Assembly: GCF_000283155.1 (NCBI RefSeq)
Contig: NW_004454175.1
Coordinates: 5,498,771 to 5,562,770 of the forward strand
Length of the DNA: 64,000 nucleotides
Direction of reading: 5' to 3'
Source of the DNA: Ceratotherium simum simum
Taxonomy: Eukaryota; Chordata; Mammalia; Perissodactyla; Rhinocerotidae
In this document: positions 12,991 to 25,078 of the stretch, piece by piece
Position numbering within the stretch: the first letter of the stretch is position 1
Layout of the letters: each line of letters starts with the position of its first letter
Notes under the pieces: model-generated
What the model was told of the DNA's origin: nothing
Database searches by the model: none
The model's input: only the letters and a program-made list of their open reading frames with translations
Made by a program: the position numbers and the translations under genes

Positions 12991-13559
12991 GGCGTTTATT
13001 AAATGCTAACTTGTGAGCTGCTCCAGTGCCCGAGGACTTGGCCCTTAAGTAAATTTCGTCTAGATTAGAAATAAATAATAAGACCATCATGAATCTTGGT
13101 GCTTGTGGAGGAAAGGACAACAGATGAGAGAGACCTATCAGAACCGCCTGAGAAGCTTCTTCAGACCAGACTTACCCAGTCCTACTCCTGCAGTGTCAGA
13201 ACAGGGCAGCGAGGGGAAGATGCAGGTACCGCAGCATGCAAAAGCTCCCAGGTGAGCCTGATAACATTTGCCCTTTCACTTTTAGACTCACTAGCCTACT
13301 TGGTTAAATTACTTACACATGACATATTATTTTCGCTCATTTACAAATCCTTAGAATAGGGCTGAAGTTTATTTTACTATTCAAATTCGAATCTGTAAGA
13401 ACTGAATTTGAACAATCCAATAGTGATCCATGCATTTCAAAACTTAGTCACTGCTGAGAAGTTTGAGCATAGTCCAATAAATGAAATGCATTGGCCAATA
13501 TCTCCTTGATCTGTTGCTGTAAAATAAAACCATACCCTCATAGACAAAAATAAAATTAC

Positions 13560-13650
13560 CTGTAGCATTAAGACTACTGTTTTCACCACATTCCACTGTG
13601 ATTTTCTGCCATCCACAATCACTGTAAATCCTCTAGCCTTACACTTTTCA
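13560..13650 (-). CDS. SESTD1: SESTD1 third coding exon
   Basis: The acceptor is ttttgtttcag followed by TGAAAAG; the donor is CTACAG|gtaatt. The exon is 91 nt; with the two bases carried from the previous exon it completes 31 codons and ends in phase 0. It encodes [15 protein letters not shown] followed by [16 protein letters not shown]. The GFTVIVDGR strand and the [13 protein letters not shown] helix are a characteristic piece of SEC14/CRAL-TRIO-like domains, similar to those in the Dbl-family exchange factors. Residue 82 or so is L here, where I recall V in the human protein, a conservative change that I could not verify. Confidence 0.97.
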
Positions 13651-14402
13651 CTGAAACAAAACAAAATGACAACGTATTAAAACAAAGTATTAAACAAGTT
13701 TCATATTTTATTGTTCATAATTCTAAATAAAGAAGGTTTACAGCTTAATCATAAATGGAGTAGCATTAATCTCACTAGGTTTGGTTTACATTGTCAATAA
13801 ACAAAATTCTTCAGAGTATCTTTTGAGTTTTCTCAAGCAATTTGTCTTCCTCATTTCAGGAAATGCTGACAATTTACAAGCTAATTTGGAAAGAAAATTG
13901 CTCTAGAAGCATGGAAAGTCAATGTCTTAAAAAGAGAAGAAATCATAGCAACATTCAAACAGTCTCATTAGCCTCTCAATTTCTTCGTCTGTAAAATGGG
14001 ATCCCAGTCAAGCAGGTAACTAACGACTAAGAGCGTCTGTACCTCTTCTCTCCTTCCTGCCAGAGGTATAAGGTTTGTGAAGTGATAGTTTAAAGTAGAA
14101 AATAAAGGAGGTTTAATAACCACTTGCTTGGTGCTTTTTTGGAGAAATCTAATGAGATGAAGTAGCATTTGGTGCACATAATTCAAAGCTTGAATACACC
14201 ATGTCTGACCCACTTCTGCTCTCACTTTTGCACTCTCAGTCACTTGACCAGCAAAATAGTATCTTGAGTGTTTGGAAAATGGGTTATTGCTATATATTAT
14301 GTTCAATCATTCAAGTACTGACAAAACACTTCCCACAAGCCTACCCAAGTAAAATCCAACAACTATATGGAAAAACTCCATCCTAAAGACCAAAACTACA
14401 TA

Positions 14403-14430
14403 GCTATTATTGTTATTATTATTATTATTG
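14403..14430. repeat. (ATT)n microsatellite
   Basis: Imperfect ATT repeat (tattattattattattg and neighbours). Confidence 0.9.
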
Positions 14431-14844
14431 TTTTATTTATAAAATCAACTTCGTGCAAGGATCTCAACTGCCCTCCCTCCAGTACAGTGGAAGGAAATGC
14501 AGCTTGGTTTAGCAGTAAGAATTCAGCAGTGAAACCTCTCCCCACTCAAAGTGTTCCCTATTACGCACATCATAGGAAAGATAAACATCAGACCTTTTCC
14601 TGGGATTTAAATCCAACAGACTAAAGGATTTTACTTATCCTCTCTTACTCCCTCCAAGCATTCATGTTAGCCTCAAGAAGGTTCTTGGAGAAGTGATGTT
14701 CAATTCTATTGAGAAACAGTGAGGTCACAAGAACGAGAATGATATTGCTAAAGATTTGGAAGAAGAAAAGGTGTCTCTGTAGGCAGGAGAGAAACCAAGC
14801 TTCCAAAGAAAACAGGGAAGTGTGAAGCAAATTAAAACATATGT

Positions 14845-15345
14845 CCACATATATAAACTTGCACACAAATGTTCAAAGCAGCATAATTCCCAATGGCCAA
14901 AAGTCAAATCGACCCAGATGTCCGTGAGCTGATGAACAGAAAAACAAAATGTGGCATATCCATACAACAAAATATTATTCAATTACAAAAAAGAATGAAG
15001 TACTGAAACATGCTAAAACATGGATAAACTTTGAAAACATGCCAAGTGCAAGAAGCCAGACACAAAAAGCCACATGTTATACGATTCCATTTTATGTGGA
15101 ATGTCTAGAATGGGCAAATCCAGACAGACAGAAAGCAGATTAGTGGTTGCCAGGAGCTGGGAGGAAGAGAGAATGGGGAGTGACTGCTAATGGGTACAGA
15201 GTTTCTTTTTGGGCTGATGAAAATGTTCTGGAATTAGAGATCATGATGGTCACACAACCTTGTGAAGATACTAAAAACTACTTATACACTCTAAAAGGGT
15301 GATTTTTAGGGTATGTAAATTATATCTCAATTAAAAGAAAAGTTT
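14845..15345 (+). mobile_element. L1 3' end fragment
   Basis: The sequence aacttgcacacaaatgttca through ttatatctcaattaaaaga is the distal ORF2 and 3' UTR of an L1M element, with all frames broken. Confidence 0.85.
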
Positions 15346-15420
15346 AAGTACTCTATTTTTGGATTTTGCATTATAAAATAAAGGATCCACTGAGCATTCT
15401 TTGGGGTTAAAAAAATGGTG

Positions 15421-15638
15421 AGGCTGGCCCAGTGGCATAGTGGTTAAGTAGGCGCTCCGCTTCAGTGGCCCAGGGGTCCCAGGTTCAGATCCTGGGCGTG
15501 ACCCTACGCAACACTTATCAAGCCATGCTTGATGGACGTTAGCCCAGGGCCACAATCTTCCTCTGCAAAAAGAAGCGGACTGGCAACAGATATTAGCTCA
15601 GGGCTGATCTTCCTCACCACAAAAAAAAAAAAAAAAAA
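15421..15638 (+). mobile_element. ERE SINE (ERE1-like, internally deleted)
   Basis: The ERE head gctggcccagtggcatagtgg is intact, but the segment usually following the catgctg motif is shortened. It ends in an 18-base A tail. The flanking duplication is not clear. Confidence 0.9.
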
Positions 15639-16639
15639 GATGACACAATACAATGATCACTTCTGGATTAGCAACAGCATATAAAGACCTGCTGGGGGAA
15701 GCAAATCTGACATCTAATTGCTAGTTGTGGGCTCAGGTATGGAAGAAATTCCTGGAGTTCCCTAACAAGACGTCTAGAAAGACCCCTGTGACTTAGCGAG
15801 GACACAAGCCCAAGAAAGAACAGCCTGGGCAGGGAGCTGGCAGTTGAGTGGTCTTCAGAGAAATGGCAACAACTCAGGGACTCTCCCAATGCGTTACGGA
15901 AATGTGCAGGAGGGGGAACTAAGACACACAGAGCTGTCCAGCGGAAGGCCTTCCCTGGTTTGGGACTGAAGCCAAGAGAGTGTGCCATCCCCATAATGTG
16001 GTACTTTCATGTCACTGGCATCTGCATCTCTGAGATACAGATTACACAACCATTCTGTTCAACAAAGAAGTTTTACACAAACAACACATTTATATTTCAA
16101 AGTACACTTTGAATTAATCTGTACATTAAGACTAAGAAAGTAATGAAGTCCGTAAACACCCTCTGCAGTGATCTTAAGGGCATAAAATACTCTAAATTTA
16201 TCTGTAATGGTACTTAAAGACACCCTTAATCAAAATTTTCTCACATTCTACTAAGACAGATAATGAAAATACACACAATCCAAAGATACTCTTTGGCGAC
16301 TGCAAGACCAAGTGGTCTTTCAACTATTCGAAAGGAACAGTTCTTTTTACTTCATTCCTCCAAGTGGAGTGATGGTTTAAACTGTTTTTAACAACAACAT
16401 ATTAATTTAGAAGCATGTTATGCCTTTTATAAAGGGCATGTTGGAAGAGCTCAAGTGTTGTATTAATAAATTCCTGTACTACTATTAACGTGTTTATAAC
16501 TATATTTTCAGAATAACCAATACAGAAATCTAGAGACCCTGCTTCCTTGTCGCTACTCCATTAGAGCCTTTCAAGGGTGAGGTGGCTGAGGTAAAACAGC
16601 TTCGTAAAAGAGGCGAGGCTCCTTAGCAAGCTTGCTCAC

Positions 16640-17465
16640 TTTGACTCGAGAGATTGTTGATGGATTTCCTGGGTTCGATATTCTGCAGCTCTTCACTAAT
16701 TTCTCTGATTACAACGAAGGGCTCCTTCTCTTTCACTCACAGAGCTCTGCTTATACTTACATAATGGCACTAATTTCACTTACGTTTTCACTATTATCAC
16801 TTGTTTACAATTTATCTTCATTAGATAACATGCTTCCAGAAAGTAAGAATATTATTTTACTGATATCTTGGCAGCTTCTAGCACAGTGCTTTAAATACCG
16901 AGGGCCTTTAAAAATGATAGATGACATACATCACATCCCTCTCCGTCAGAATGCGGCGACAGCTTTCCTTCTCATTCAGAATTGAAGCCCTTACCATGGC
17001 CTACAAGATCCTCAACGATCTGCCTCCAGCCTCTCTCTGACCGCTCTCCCAGGACTGGCCCTTTCTCAAACTGCTGCAGCCACACTCGCCTCCTTGCTGA
17101 TACCATAACACGCTCAGGGCCCTTCCACTTTCTGCTCCCTCTGTCTTGAATGCTCTTTCATCAGATATCTGTAGGACCTGGCCCTCAATTCAATAATCTC
17201 TGGTAAAATGTTATTTTATCATTTTGTAATATATTGCCATATACCCTCTCCCCACCCCATCCTTCTCTTGACTCTCTTCATGCTCTATTTTTGTAGCACT
17301 CATGAACATCCAATATACGGCATGCTTATTTGGAGTATTTGTTTGATCTTTAGGGTGTAAGGCCCATAAGGGCAGGAACTGGGTCTGCTTTGCTCACTCA
17401 TTTCCTCAGCACCTAGAAGAATGAGGAGCACACTGTAGGATCTCACGTATTTATAGAGTAAATGA
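16640..17465 (+). mobile_element. L2 LINE 3' end (one or two copies)
   Basis: Two L2-like 3' segments run in succession. The better one (16985-17465) includes aagggcaggaactgggtctg and tcagcacctagaagaatga. A 117-codon ORF at 16632-16985 falls inside the first and is incidental. Confidence 0.75.
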
Positions 17466-17854
17466 AAACTTACAACCTTAACGTCTGTGCGATTTTTGGC
17501 AAGTCATTAAACCTCTGCATTCTGATGTGCCTTCTGGAACATAAATGAGTTTTTCTACAATTAGGAAGAACTGACTTAAAATCCAAATTTGAATTAAAAA
17601 AAAATCAAAACTTGAAAAAATGCTAAGGTATCTTCCGTGGATGTTGAATCTCTATAGAATCAAGAACAATCTGATCAAGATTAATCTGGGCAAGTACTTG
17701 GTAGCATTTCTATCAAGTGGATTTAAGCATGGGTAGGATGGTTAGTCTAGATGATTATTAAGGTGCTTTCCAATCCTGACATTCTATGATTCTATAATCA
17801 GATGATCAACAAGTTCCCTTTGAGCTAGAAAATGCTATGATTTTAAATATACAT

Positions 17855-18172
17855 GGGGCCAGCCCCGTGGCTTAGCGGTTAAGTGCGCGTGCTCCGCTAC
17901 TGGTGGCCTGGGTTCGTATCCCGGGTGCGCATCGACGCATCGCTTCTCTGGCCATGCTGAGGCCGCGTCCCACATACAGCAACTAGAAGGATGTGCAACT
18001 ATGACATACAACTATCTACTGGGGCTTTGGGGGAAAAAAAGAAAAGGAGGAGGATTGGCAATAGATGTTAGCTCAGAGCCGGTCTTCCTCAGCAAAAAGA
18101 GGAAGATTAGCACGGATGTTAGCTCAGGGTTGATCTTCCTCACAAAATAAATAAATAAATGAATAAATAAAT
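17855..18172 (+). mobile_element. ERE SINE, long subfamily
   Basis: A full-length copy with the head cagccccgtggcttagcgg, the cagcaactagaaggatgtgc segment and an (aaat)n tail. The perfect duplication aaatatacatg flanks it (from 17845 and at 18173-18183). Confidence 0.95.
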
Positions 18173-18360
18173 AAATATACATGAATATACTGTTGAAAGA
18201 AAATGTTAAAACATATAAAAAAGTTTTCAAGATTTCTTTTATAATACTAAATTCACCAGTTATTTTCATATGTAAATTATCAGTTGTGATAGATTCAGGC
18301 TAAATGTGAATGGAAACTACAAGTTATCAATAGACATGGCACTGTGATTACAATCAGGGT

Positions 18361-18580
18361 GGCTGCAATACAGTGATTAGGAACACGGGCTTGGAGCCAG
18401 AGCATGGGTTCAAATCCCTACTCATGTGGTCTGCCATATGCTCTTGGTCAAGACACCTAAATTGCCCACTCTTTCTATGCCTCAGTTCTCTTATATGTGA
18501 GAGGGGGCTAAGGATGATAGTACTCATCTCATAGGGTTGTTATGAGAATTAAATGACTTAAATTTATCTATTATTCTTTA
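18361..18580 (+). mobile_element. MIR SINE
   Basis: A well-preserved MIR: ggagccagagcatgggttca, then tctatgcctcagttctctta and catagggttgttatgagaat. Confidence 0.9.
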
Positions 18581-20127
18581 AATATAGGATATTCTTTTCA
18601 TATATGCCTCCCAATCATCACCCGTAAGTAAATGTCAGGTCCGTTTTGAATTTAAAGTCCTAAAAGGAAAGCAACACCTGCTTCTACTCAGCCAGCAACT
18701 TCTGCATGTTTATTTGATTTTCCAACAAAATCTAAGATGCTCTGAGAATGGTCAGTTACCAGGTTCTGGTAGCAAATAAAGTAGCAAATAAAACAAAGAG
18801 CAGAAACCCATCTCCATGACTCCCGATCACGGACTGAGTATGAGGTACTGCATAAGGCTATGAAAAACACAAGTTACAGGACAAAGTTTTTCCCCTCAAG
18901 GAGCTCAGGATCATTTAGAAAGGCGAAAAGGTGGGGAGAAAAGTATTTTAATGAGTGTCTACTTTATATTCACTGACGTTACCTTATTAATGTTACTAGG
19001 CAAACAACATACACCTTTGAAATTTTAAAAAGTACATAAGATAAATAATAAATGTAAAAATTCAAGAATTCTTATTAAGCACATCATGATTAAATGTCTA
19101 AAGAGCCAGAAACAGCAACTAAAGTCTAGAGAACAGCTGGAGGAATCTGGGAAATATCTATACAAAGGAACTAATGCAACTATTATTTTGAAGATTGAGT
19201 TAATACAAGTACTTAAAACTAAGTGCTTTGCATGATAAGAGCTCAAGAAATATGAACTGAAAAAGGTGAGTCAAATCACACCAGGTCTTGGCACAGCAGT
19301 TAAGAAGGGTGAAGGACTGTCCTTGAGAGCAAAGACCTAGTCTTTGTTGCCTTCACAGCGCATGATGTACAGTGTCTGCACTTGAGAATAGCAAAACAAA
19401 TGGCTACTGAATTGAATTCATTGTGTAGAAAGGAGAGGAGGTCATAGAAAACTGACAAGGATGATGGAACTGTTGTTTTAGCAAAATTAATCTTGAGCTT
19501 ATGTGCAAAATGGGGACACTACGGGGACAGAGAAATTAGCTTGGCTATTCCTGTATTAGTCCAGCTTGACAACTCAGTCATCCCTCGATACAAACTTAAG
19601 CATATGAAAAGGGAACAGAAAGGACAGAAAAATAAAAAACACATAGCACAGAAAGGAAATACTAGCTTAGCTGTCACATTTTTAAATGGCACATTATAAA
19701 TTTTCAATAAATTTTTGTTGAATGAATGAAATGAATATTAAAAATGACTCATCAACAGCATAAAGCATGTTCAGAGCACTTACTACAGCGCTTTAAAGTA
19801 ATTCTAAGGTCAATGTAATTATCCCTCCATTTCCTGAAAGTGCATTTGTTGAAGAGGAAAAAAGGTGGCACTGGCTCAGACTTCCTTGGAAGCTTGTATC
19901 ATAAAAAAACAAAAATAAAGGAGAGCCATCCCAGTCACACTCTCACTGACTATACTGACCCTTCTGAAGTCTAAGATGACAAATCAATGATGGATTAAAG
20001 GTGTTATATTCAAAATCAAATTATCTTCTAACTGCTCTAATAAGCTCCAAGGAGGCTCTTTAACAGTGGAGAAGGGAAGATGCAGATGAGCAGAAACAGC
20101 TGGGGGCCTCCACTTCTATCTTTTATA

Positions 20128-20638
20128 TACAGATCTTCCTTGATTTACAATAGAGTTATGTCCCAATAAACCTCTCATAAATTGAAAATATCATTAAGTG
20201 AAAAATGCATTTAATACACTGAACCTACCAAACATCATAGCTTAGCCTAGCCTACTTTAAACACGCTCAGAGCACTTACGTTATGCTACAGTCGGGCAAA
20301 ATCATCTAACACAAAGCCTATTTTATAGTAAAGTGTTGAATAGCTCGTGTAATTTATTGAATACTATACTGAAAGTGAAAAACAGAATGGTTGTATGGGT
20401 ACAGAATGGTTGTATGGGTACAGAATGGCTGTTTACCCTCATGACTGCATGGCTGAATGGGAGCTGTGGCTCGCTGCCACTGCCCAGAATCATGAGAGAG
20501 TATATATCCTACCACCTACCTCTCCCCTGGGAAAAGAGCAAAATTCAAAATTCGAAATGCCGTTTCTACTGCATGCTTTCGCACTATCATAAAGTCAAAA
20601 AATCATAAGCTGAACCATCATTAAGTTGAAGACCACCT
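20128..20638. mobile_element. Tigger-like (TcMar) DNA transposon remnant
   Basis: The segment from ccttgatttacaatagagtt to aagttgaagaccacctga matches a common non-autonomous Tigger/MER-type element with inverted-type ends. It has no transposase. It contains a 19-bp unit (cagaatggttgtatgggta) repeated about 2.5 times at 20383-20431. Confidence 0.75.
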
Positions 20639-21901
20639 GAATTTGGCTTCTTTCTAAGATTTTCTCTGAACAAAGATGCCCACAGATAGATTTTTTAAAA
20701 TTCTGAACATACAGAATACAAGCCCTATAGAATACTGGCAGTTACAAAATTATGTGTATGGGATTCAAGTGATAATTTCACCACTCTAAAGAATTACAGA
20801 ACTACACAGCTGTTATATTTCCTTTCACGATATATTTTAGGTCATTTCTATGACTTTGTTGCCAAGTCTGGCTGATTCCTTCAATATGGATATAATGAAC
20901 ACCCAAAGTCTCCCAATCGTTTTTACTGGCATTGTGGATATGGAGATAAATAAGACGTGGCTCTGTGTTCAAGGACCTCACAATCTAACAACAGACTGAT
21001 TCAACTATAAACTACTATGACACCAAGCGAAGTGAATAGGAAAAACTGTCTAAAAGGGCTCCTTACAAAGGTAATAATGTAAAAAAGAAGGCTGAAAAAC
21101 ACTGATGTATGTTTTGCCACATGTTTTTAAAAAGCAGGTAGTCTCAATGTCTTATAATCATACTTCACGTAATAGATTGAAACAAATCTCATTCTATGCA
21201 TTGAATGTGGATATGCTTCTGATTTAAAATTTTGAAATATGTAATAAAATGATATGGGATAATAACCTACTTCTGAGGTTTTAGTTAGTGCTGATCTCAG
21301 TATTTATTTTTAATGAAACAATTTACAGACTAATTTATATTTGTCTTTACCTCCACAAAGAAATCTTGAATTTGATTCTGCTTTCTGAATCATCAACTCA
21401 TAATTTCTGATCCTGTTGCTTATATCTAAAATGTACAGCTATAGCTGGGAAAACAAAGGAAAAACTCCATTTACCTCTCCTAAAATTTAACACTCAGGCT
21501 GGCTCAAATCTGTCAGTCTTTACTATTCTTTATTAAAACTTATGATTGACCCGTTATAGAAAATGCGGCAGTAATGATTATTCTTGAACTGCACACAGGA
21601 CTGGACATGAGGAGTTACCTGAACATATACTCAGTATTCAGGTCAGGCTACAATTAACCTGACCCTCTCCTTTCTTCTCAGCCCTCTACTCAAGACTCGG
21701 AAACAAAAAAAAAGTCCAGGGCCAACCTGTGTGAAAAGGAATCAGGAGGTGCCCCCATTCTCAACTGTGCTGCGTTACCCATGTATATAGCACACCTTGT
21801 CCCTGGTCATTAAAAATAAGCATAAAGTATAGATAAGAAACTAAATAGTTCCTTCTCATTTTTACATAACTTGTAATTTATTTTTATTTTTTCCTTTTGC
21901 T

Positions 21902-22233
21902 AAAAGCAAGGCAGCCTGCCACAGGCAGTACCTCATTTAGATGTGTCTGGAGTTTTGGAAGCTTGACTCCCCTAAGTTCTCCCACAAATGGACCTTGACA
22001 GCTTGTTTGGAGGTTCTAGCAGGGGAGCGCAGTTATTCTTCTACCCTTGATTAAAGAATGGTCCTCCTCTGTCGGGGAAGGTCATCCTCTTTGACTGAGG
22101 ATGAAGTTCTGGGAGGGACACACGTGGAGCGGTGAAGGAAGAAGGGGACACCCGCCTAGCCAGCCAGATCAGTTGAATCTACCCTGGAAATCAATGGGGT
22201 GACATATGTCACAGCCAGATCGCCCTCACATCC
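21902..22233 (-). pseudogene. RN7SK: 7SK small nuclear RNA retropseudogene, full length
   Basis: Read on the minus strand, the sequence begins GGATGTGAGGGCGATCTGG at 22233. It follows the 7SK RNA end to end: the ATCTGGCTGGCTAGGCGGGT block, the GAACCTCCAAACAAGC block, and the 3' hairpin just before the terminal T run near 21902. The length of about 332 nt equals the parent RNA. 7SK normally sequesters P-TEFb (CDK9 with cyclin T) through HEXIM and LARP7. Several substitutions are present, for example in the first stem-loop and in the central TCGAAGAGG region. An A-rich tail (21901-21873) follows the 3' end. A 10-bp direct repeat (tacataaatt at 22234-22243, tacataactt at 21863-21872) flanks the copy. 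No pol III upstream promoter elements are visible. This is an RNA-derived retroposed copy, not the functional gene. Confidence 0.93.
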
Positions 22234-22519
22234 TACATAAATTTTAAAAAGCTATTATTATATTCAAAATGTTAACATGTTCATTGCAAAAAGAGACCAC
22301 TTTGGACATCTCCTGTAAGGAATGAGAGATCACATTAGCTAGCTGCACTGCTGGCGCTGTCTGGAGACATTCACAGCTGGAGGAGTTAAACTTTAACAGC
22401 AGGAGATTGGGAGACACATGCCGGTTACACACAAAAAAATGAGGATATACCAAAAATCGAAAAACCTTCTAGACACATGCTGAGCCCAATCTGATAGGGT
22501 AAACTTAAAAACAGTTTTG

Positions 22520-22672
22520 TGATGGAAAGAGGGGTAGATAAATGAATAGATATGTGATAAAATAAAATACAATGTTGGTTGCAGACTTCTAAGTGATGGG
22601 CATATTGGTGTTTATAATTCTTTCAAATTCTTTTTCTAGATTTGAAAATTTTCATAATAAAATGTTTAGGGG
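22520..22672 (+). mobile_element. Probable L1 3' UTR scrap
   Basis: A short segment ending tttgaaaattttcataataa resembles L1M 3' ends. It is too short to classify firmly. Confidence 0.45.
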
Positions 22673-23529
22673 GGATTACAATTTAAAAGCAGTTTTAAAT
22701 GGTAGACATTCTGAAGGAGAAAAATCACTTAAGATTGCACCTAATAAACAGCTCTCCAGAATTGCAATGAAGAGCTCAGAAACACTCTAGCTCTCTAAAG
22801 AAATGGCGAGTGCTGATATACAGCTGCCGACACTTTTAAATGCCAAAGTTATAGGAGGCTGATCCAAGAAAGCAGAAGGCTAACAATTCAGAGTGTTTAC
22901 AAATATCTGATAAGGCCAAACTCTAGCTAAACAATTATCAAAAATAAAGTATCCAAGTATCTATTTTGCCTTGCTAGAATAAGTTCTGTCATCTTCCTTC
23001 AACTTTTATCTTCTTTAAAGGCTGGCAGGTACTTGTAGATATGCAGAAACTGATTCACAATTTACACTGGAACAGCATTTTACGCATATTTATATGAGAA
23101 AGAAAGAGACAGAAAGTTTAAGTAGTGTAGCCTACTTTGCCCTCCATTGTACTTCCTGCTTGCACACCCAGAGTGAACAGACAGGAGAGGAGAGTGAAAC
23201 GTCCAGTCCCTTAGCCTGCTTCTCTACCCGGTGCCTCCCACAGTGCGAGTATCCTGCTGGGCTGAGCGTGATTCTAGTACAAACAAGCACGCATTTTCTT
23301 CTAACAAACCTCATCACAAGCCAACTGTGTTCTGGAACTCAGCCTCAACGATATGTTACAATGTTGGAAGAAAACCTAGCATGTTCACGGAAAAATAGTA
23401 CATGAGTCTCTAATCCTTCCTTAGGCATTTTTCAAGGGTAATTTTGACTACCAGTAATTTCTACATTACATTCTAACTTCAGAACCTCACTTCACACAAG
23501 ATGCAAACACACTGTACTCTGTTCATCTG

Positions 23530-23715
23530 AAGTATGAAAAGCTCTGAATTGGTGTCAGGAATTGTGGATTCTAGTCCCAGCTCTTCTACTAACCAGCTGT
23601 GTGATCCCGGGCAAGTAACTCAGACCTCTGAGTCTCAATTCCCTCAACGATAAAATAAGGCAGGTGGTTCAGATGGTCTCTAAGTTCCCTGATCCCATCT
23701 AATCATCTATAAACC
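23530..23715 (+). mobile_element. MIR SINE
   Basis: MIR with actaaccagctgtgtgatcc and cgggcaagtaactcagacct. Confidence 0.85.
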
Positions 23716-24196
23716 CATGAATTTTTTTCACAATTTATTAACTATATGTCTGGCTAGTCTCATTTACCTAAACAGCAGTTTGTTATCTAATGGTGAATAA
23801 TACAAATCAGCAATCAGCAGCTCAGATCCAGAAAATGAAAAACTTGAAAATTTTCCTCTGAAGACCTCCATTTCCCCAATATTGAAAAAAACAATCAGCA
23901 AAAGAATCATGAAATTACAGACCAATACTGAAAGTAGGTGTGATTAAAGTCAGTTGTTCTAAAATATAGTTTTAACCCTGTTCTGTGCAAGGTGGTTTAA
24001 AATGATATAATCTATTACGTCAACAAACAAAATGCAAATACAGGAAAAGGATACAAAGAATGTTTGCTCTGACTAAAATGTTTAAAATTCACTCTCTGGA
24101 GCTTAAGAGCATTATATAAAAGACAATTTGTTCCTTCTGCCACTTTTATATTTTACAAACACACAAAAACACCTGCCCTCATTCTCATGCTTTATT

Positions 24197-24378
24197 GCAG
24201 TGGTTTGCAAATCTGGCTGCATATTAGATTATCACAGAAGCTTTAAGGATTTTTTTAAAAGTCTGATGAGCAGGCCTCCCAAGAGCAACTGGATCAGACT
24301 CTCTGGAGGTGGACCCCCAAGCATTAGATTTTGAAAAATATCCCCAGATGATTCTAATCTGCAGTCAAACTTCAGCCC
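24197..24378 (+). mobile_element. MER5A-type hAT element
   Basis: The sequence tgcagtggtttgcaaatctg, then ctgcatattagattatcaca and a tail gattctaatctgcag match the MER5A family of short hAT-Charlie elements. Confidence 0.85.
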
Positions 24379-24969
24379 CTAAAATCACATGTGGGAGAAG
24401 GATTCGGGGAGGGGCTTTTTGGTTTTGTTTTTGAAGTGATGGGTGAGCTCAAGCAAATAGAAAGTTTAAGTTTTGTCTTCACCCAAGAAATGTAAAAATT
24501 AAAAACCCAAGGACCTTTGGATTGAAATATAAACATTTTTTTGCATTTTTAAAACAGAACTATTTTTTAAACTCTTAATAGCCTTCACTCAATATATTAA
24601 AATCTACAGATGTATTTATATCTATATAGTGAAATAGCTACTTAAATAAAAGATGCTTTCTACTGAATTAACTTCTCTAAGTTTTCTCCAGTTGCATGGT
24701 ACATAGGTGCTCAACCTTTGTATTCCTTAAAAGTTAACAGTACCTACACTTTGGAAATCTGTATCTTACTATTCAGTGCATCAAGCGCATAAAATAAGTC
24801 TTTATTTTATCTGCTGTAGTATCGTGAATTATTGATTGTAGTGTTTTTAATTAAAATTTCATTGCTAATAAAAGCAGATAAGATTCCAAAGTATACTTTA
24901 ACAATAACAGGAATCATTAGTAAGTGAATGAAAACATTGAGACTTAAGAAAAGACACCTTTAGAGTCAC

Positions 24970-25078
24970 CTTGGAATGCTGAGTAGGTAGTCTAAGGTGA
25001 CACTCAGCTCATCCATATTTGTCTGTTCGAGACATAATGGAATTGTCAGAATGAGGCCACTTCGTCTGTCCTTTCCTC
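24970..25078 (-). CDS. SESTD1: SESTD1 second coding exon
   Basis: The acceptor is ttttttctctaatag followed by GAGG; the donor is CCAAG|gtgact. The exon enters with one base carried over and leaves with two, giving 109 nt. It encodes [16 protein letters not shown], then [20 protein letters not shown], which I recognise as SESTD1 residues of about 19 to 54. This is the beginning of the SEC14/CRAL-TRIO-like lipid-binding domain: the LILTIP segment is the first core strand and the [14 protein letters not shown] segment is a helix. The frame is open and joins its neighbours without any change. The conserved sequence and intact splice sites argue for a functional exon. Confidence 0.96.

Larger units (their letters stand above)
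9684..13559 (-). other. SESTD1 intron between third and fourth coding exons
   Basis: This 3,876-bp intron contains an L2 3' end (about 10345-10970), MIR copies (about 10975-11135 and 12165-12350), a hAT-type MER fragment (about 11140-11330) and an L2 scrap at 12865-12990. The remaining sequence, including 9700-10340 and 11340-12160, shows nothing I can name. An 87-codon plus-strand ORF at 13096-13359 has no recognisable family. Confidence 0.85.
13651..24969 (-). other. SESTD1 intron between second and third coding exons
   Basis: This intron of about 11.3 kb contains L1 3' sequence (14845-15345), two EREs (15421-15638 and 17855-18172), L2 and MIR copies, a Tigger-like DNA element (20128-20638), the 7SK retropseudogene (21873-22233), and a MER5A (24197-24378). 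The stretches 15640-16630, 18600-20120, 21020-21860, 22680-23520 and 24390-24960 hold only unassigned AT-rich sequence with short incidental ORFs. Confidence 0.85.

Noticed and set aside
20383..20431. 19-bp tandem units considered as a minisatellite or array
   Set aside because: Only about 2.5 copies, and I recall the duplication being part of the Tigger-like element's own sequence.
21902..22233. The possibility that the 7SK copy is the functional RN7SK gene
   Set aside because: It has an A-rich tail and a flanking duplication, lacks upstream pol III elements and carries several substitutions in the RNA.
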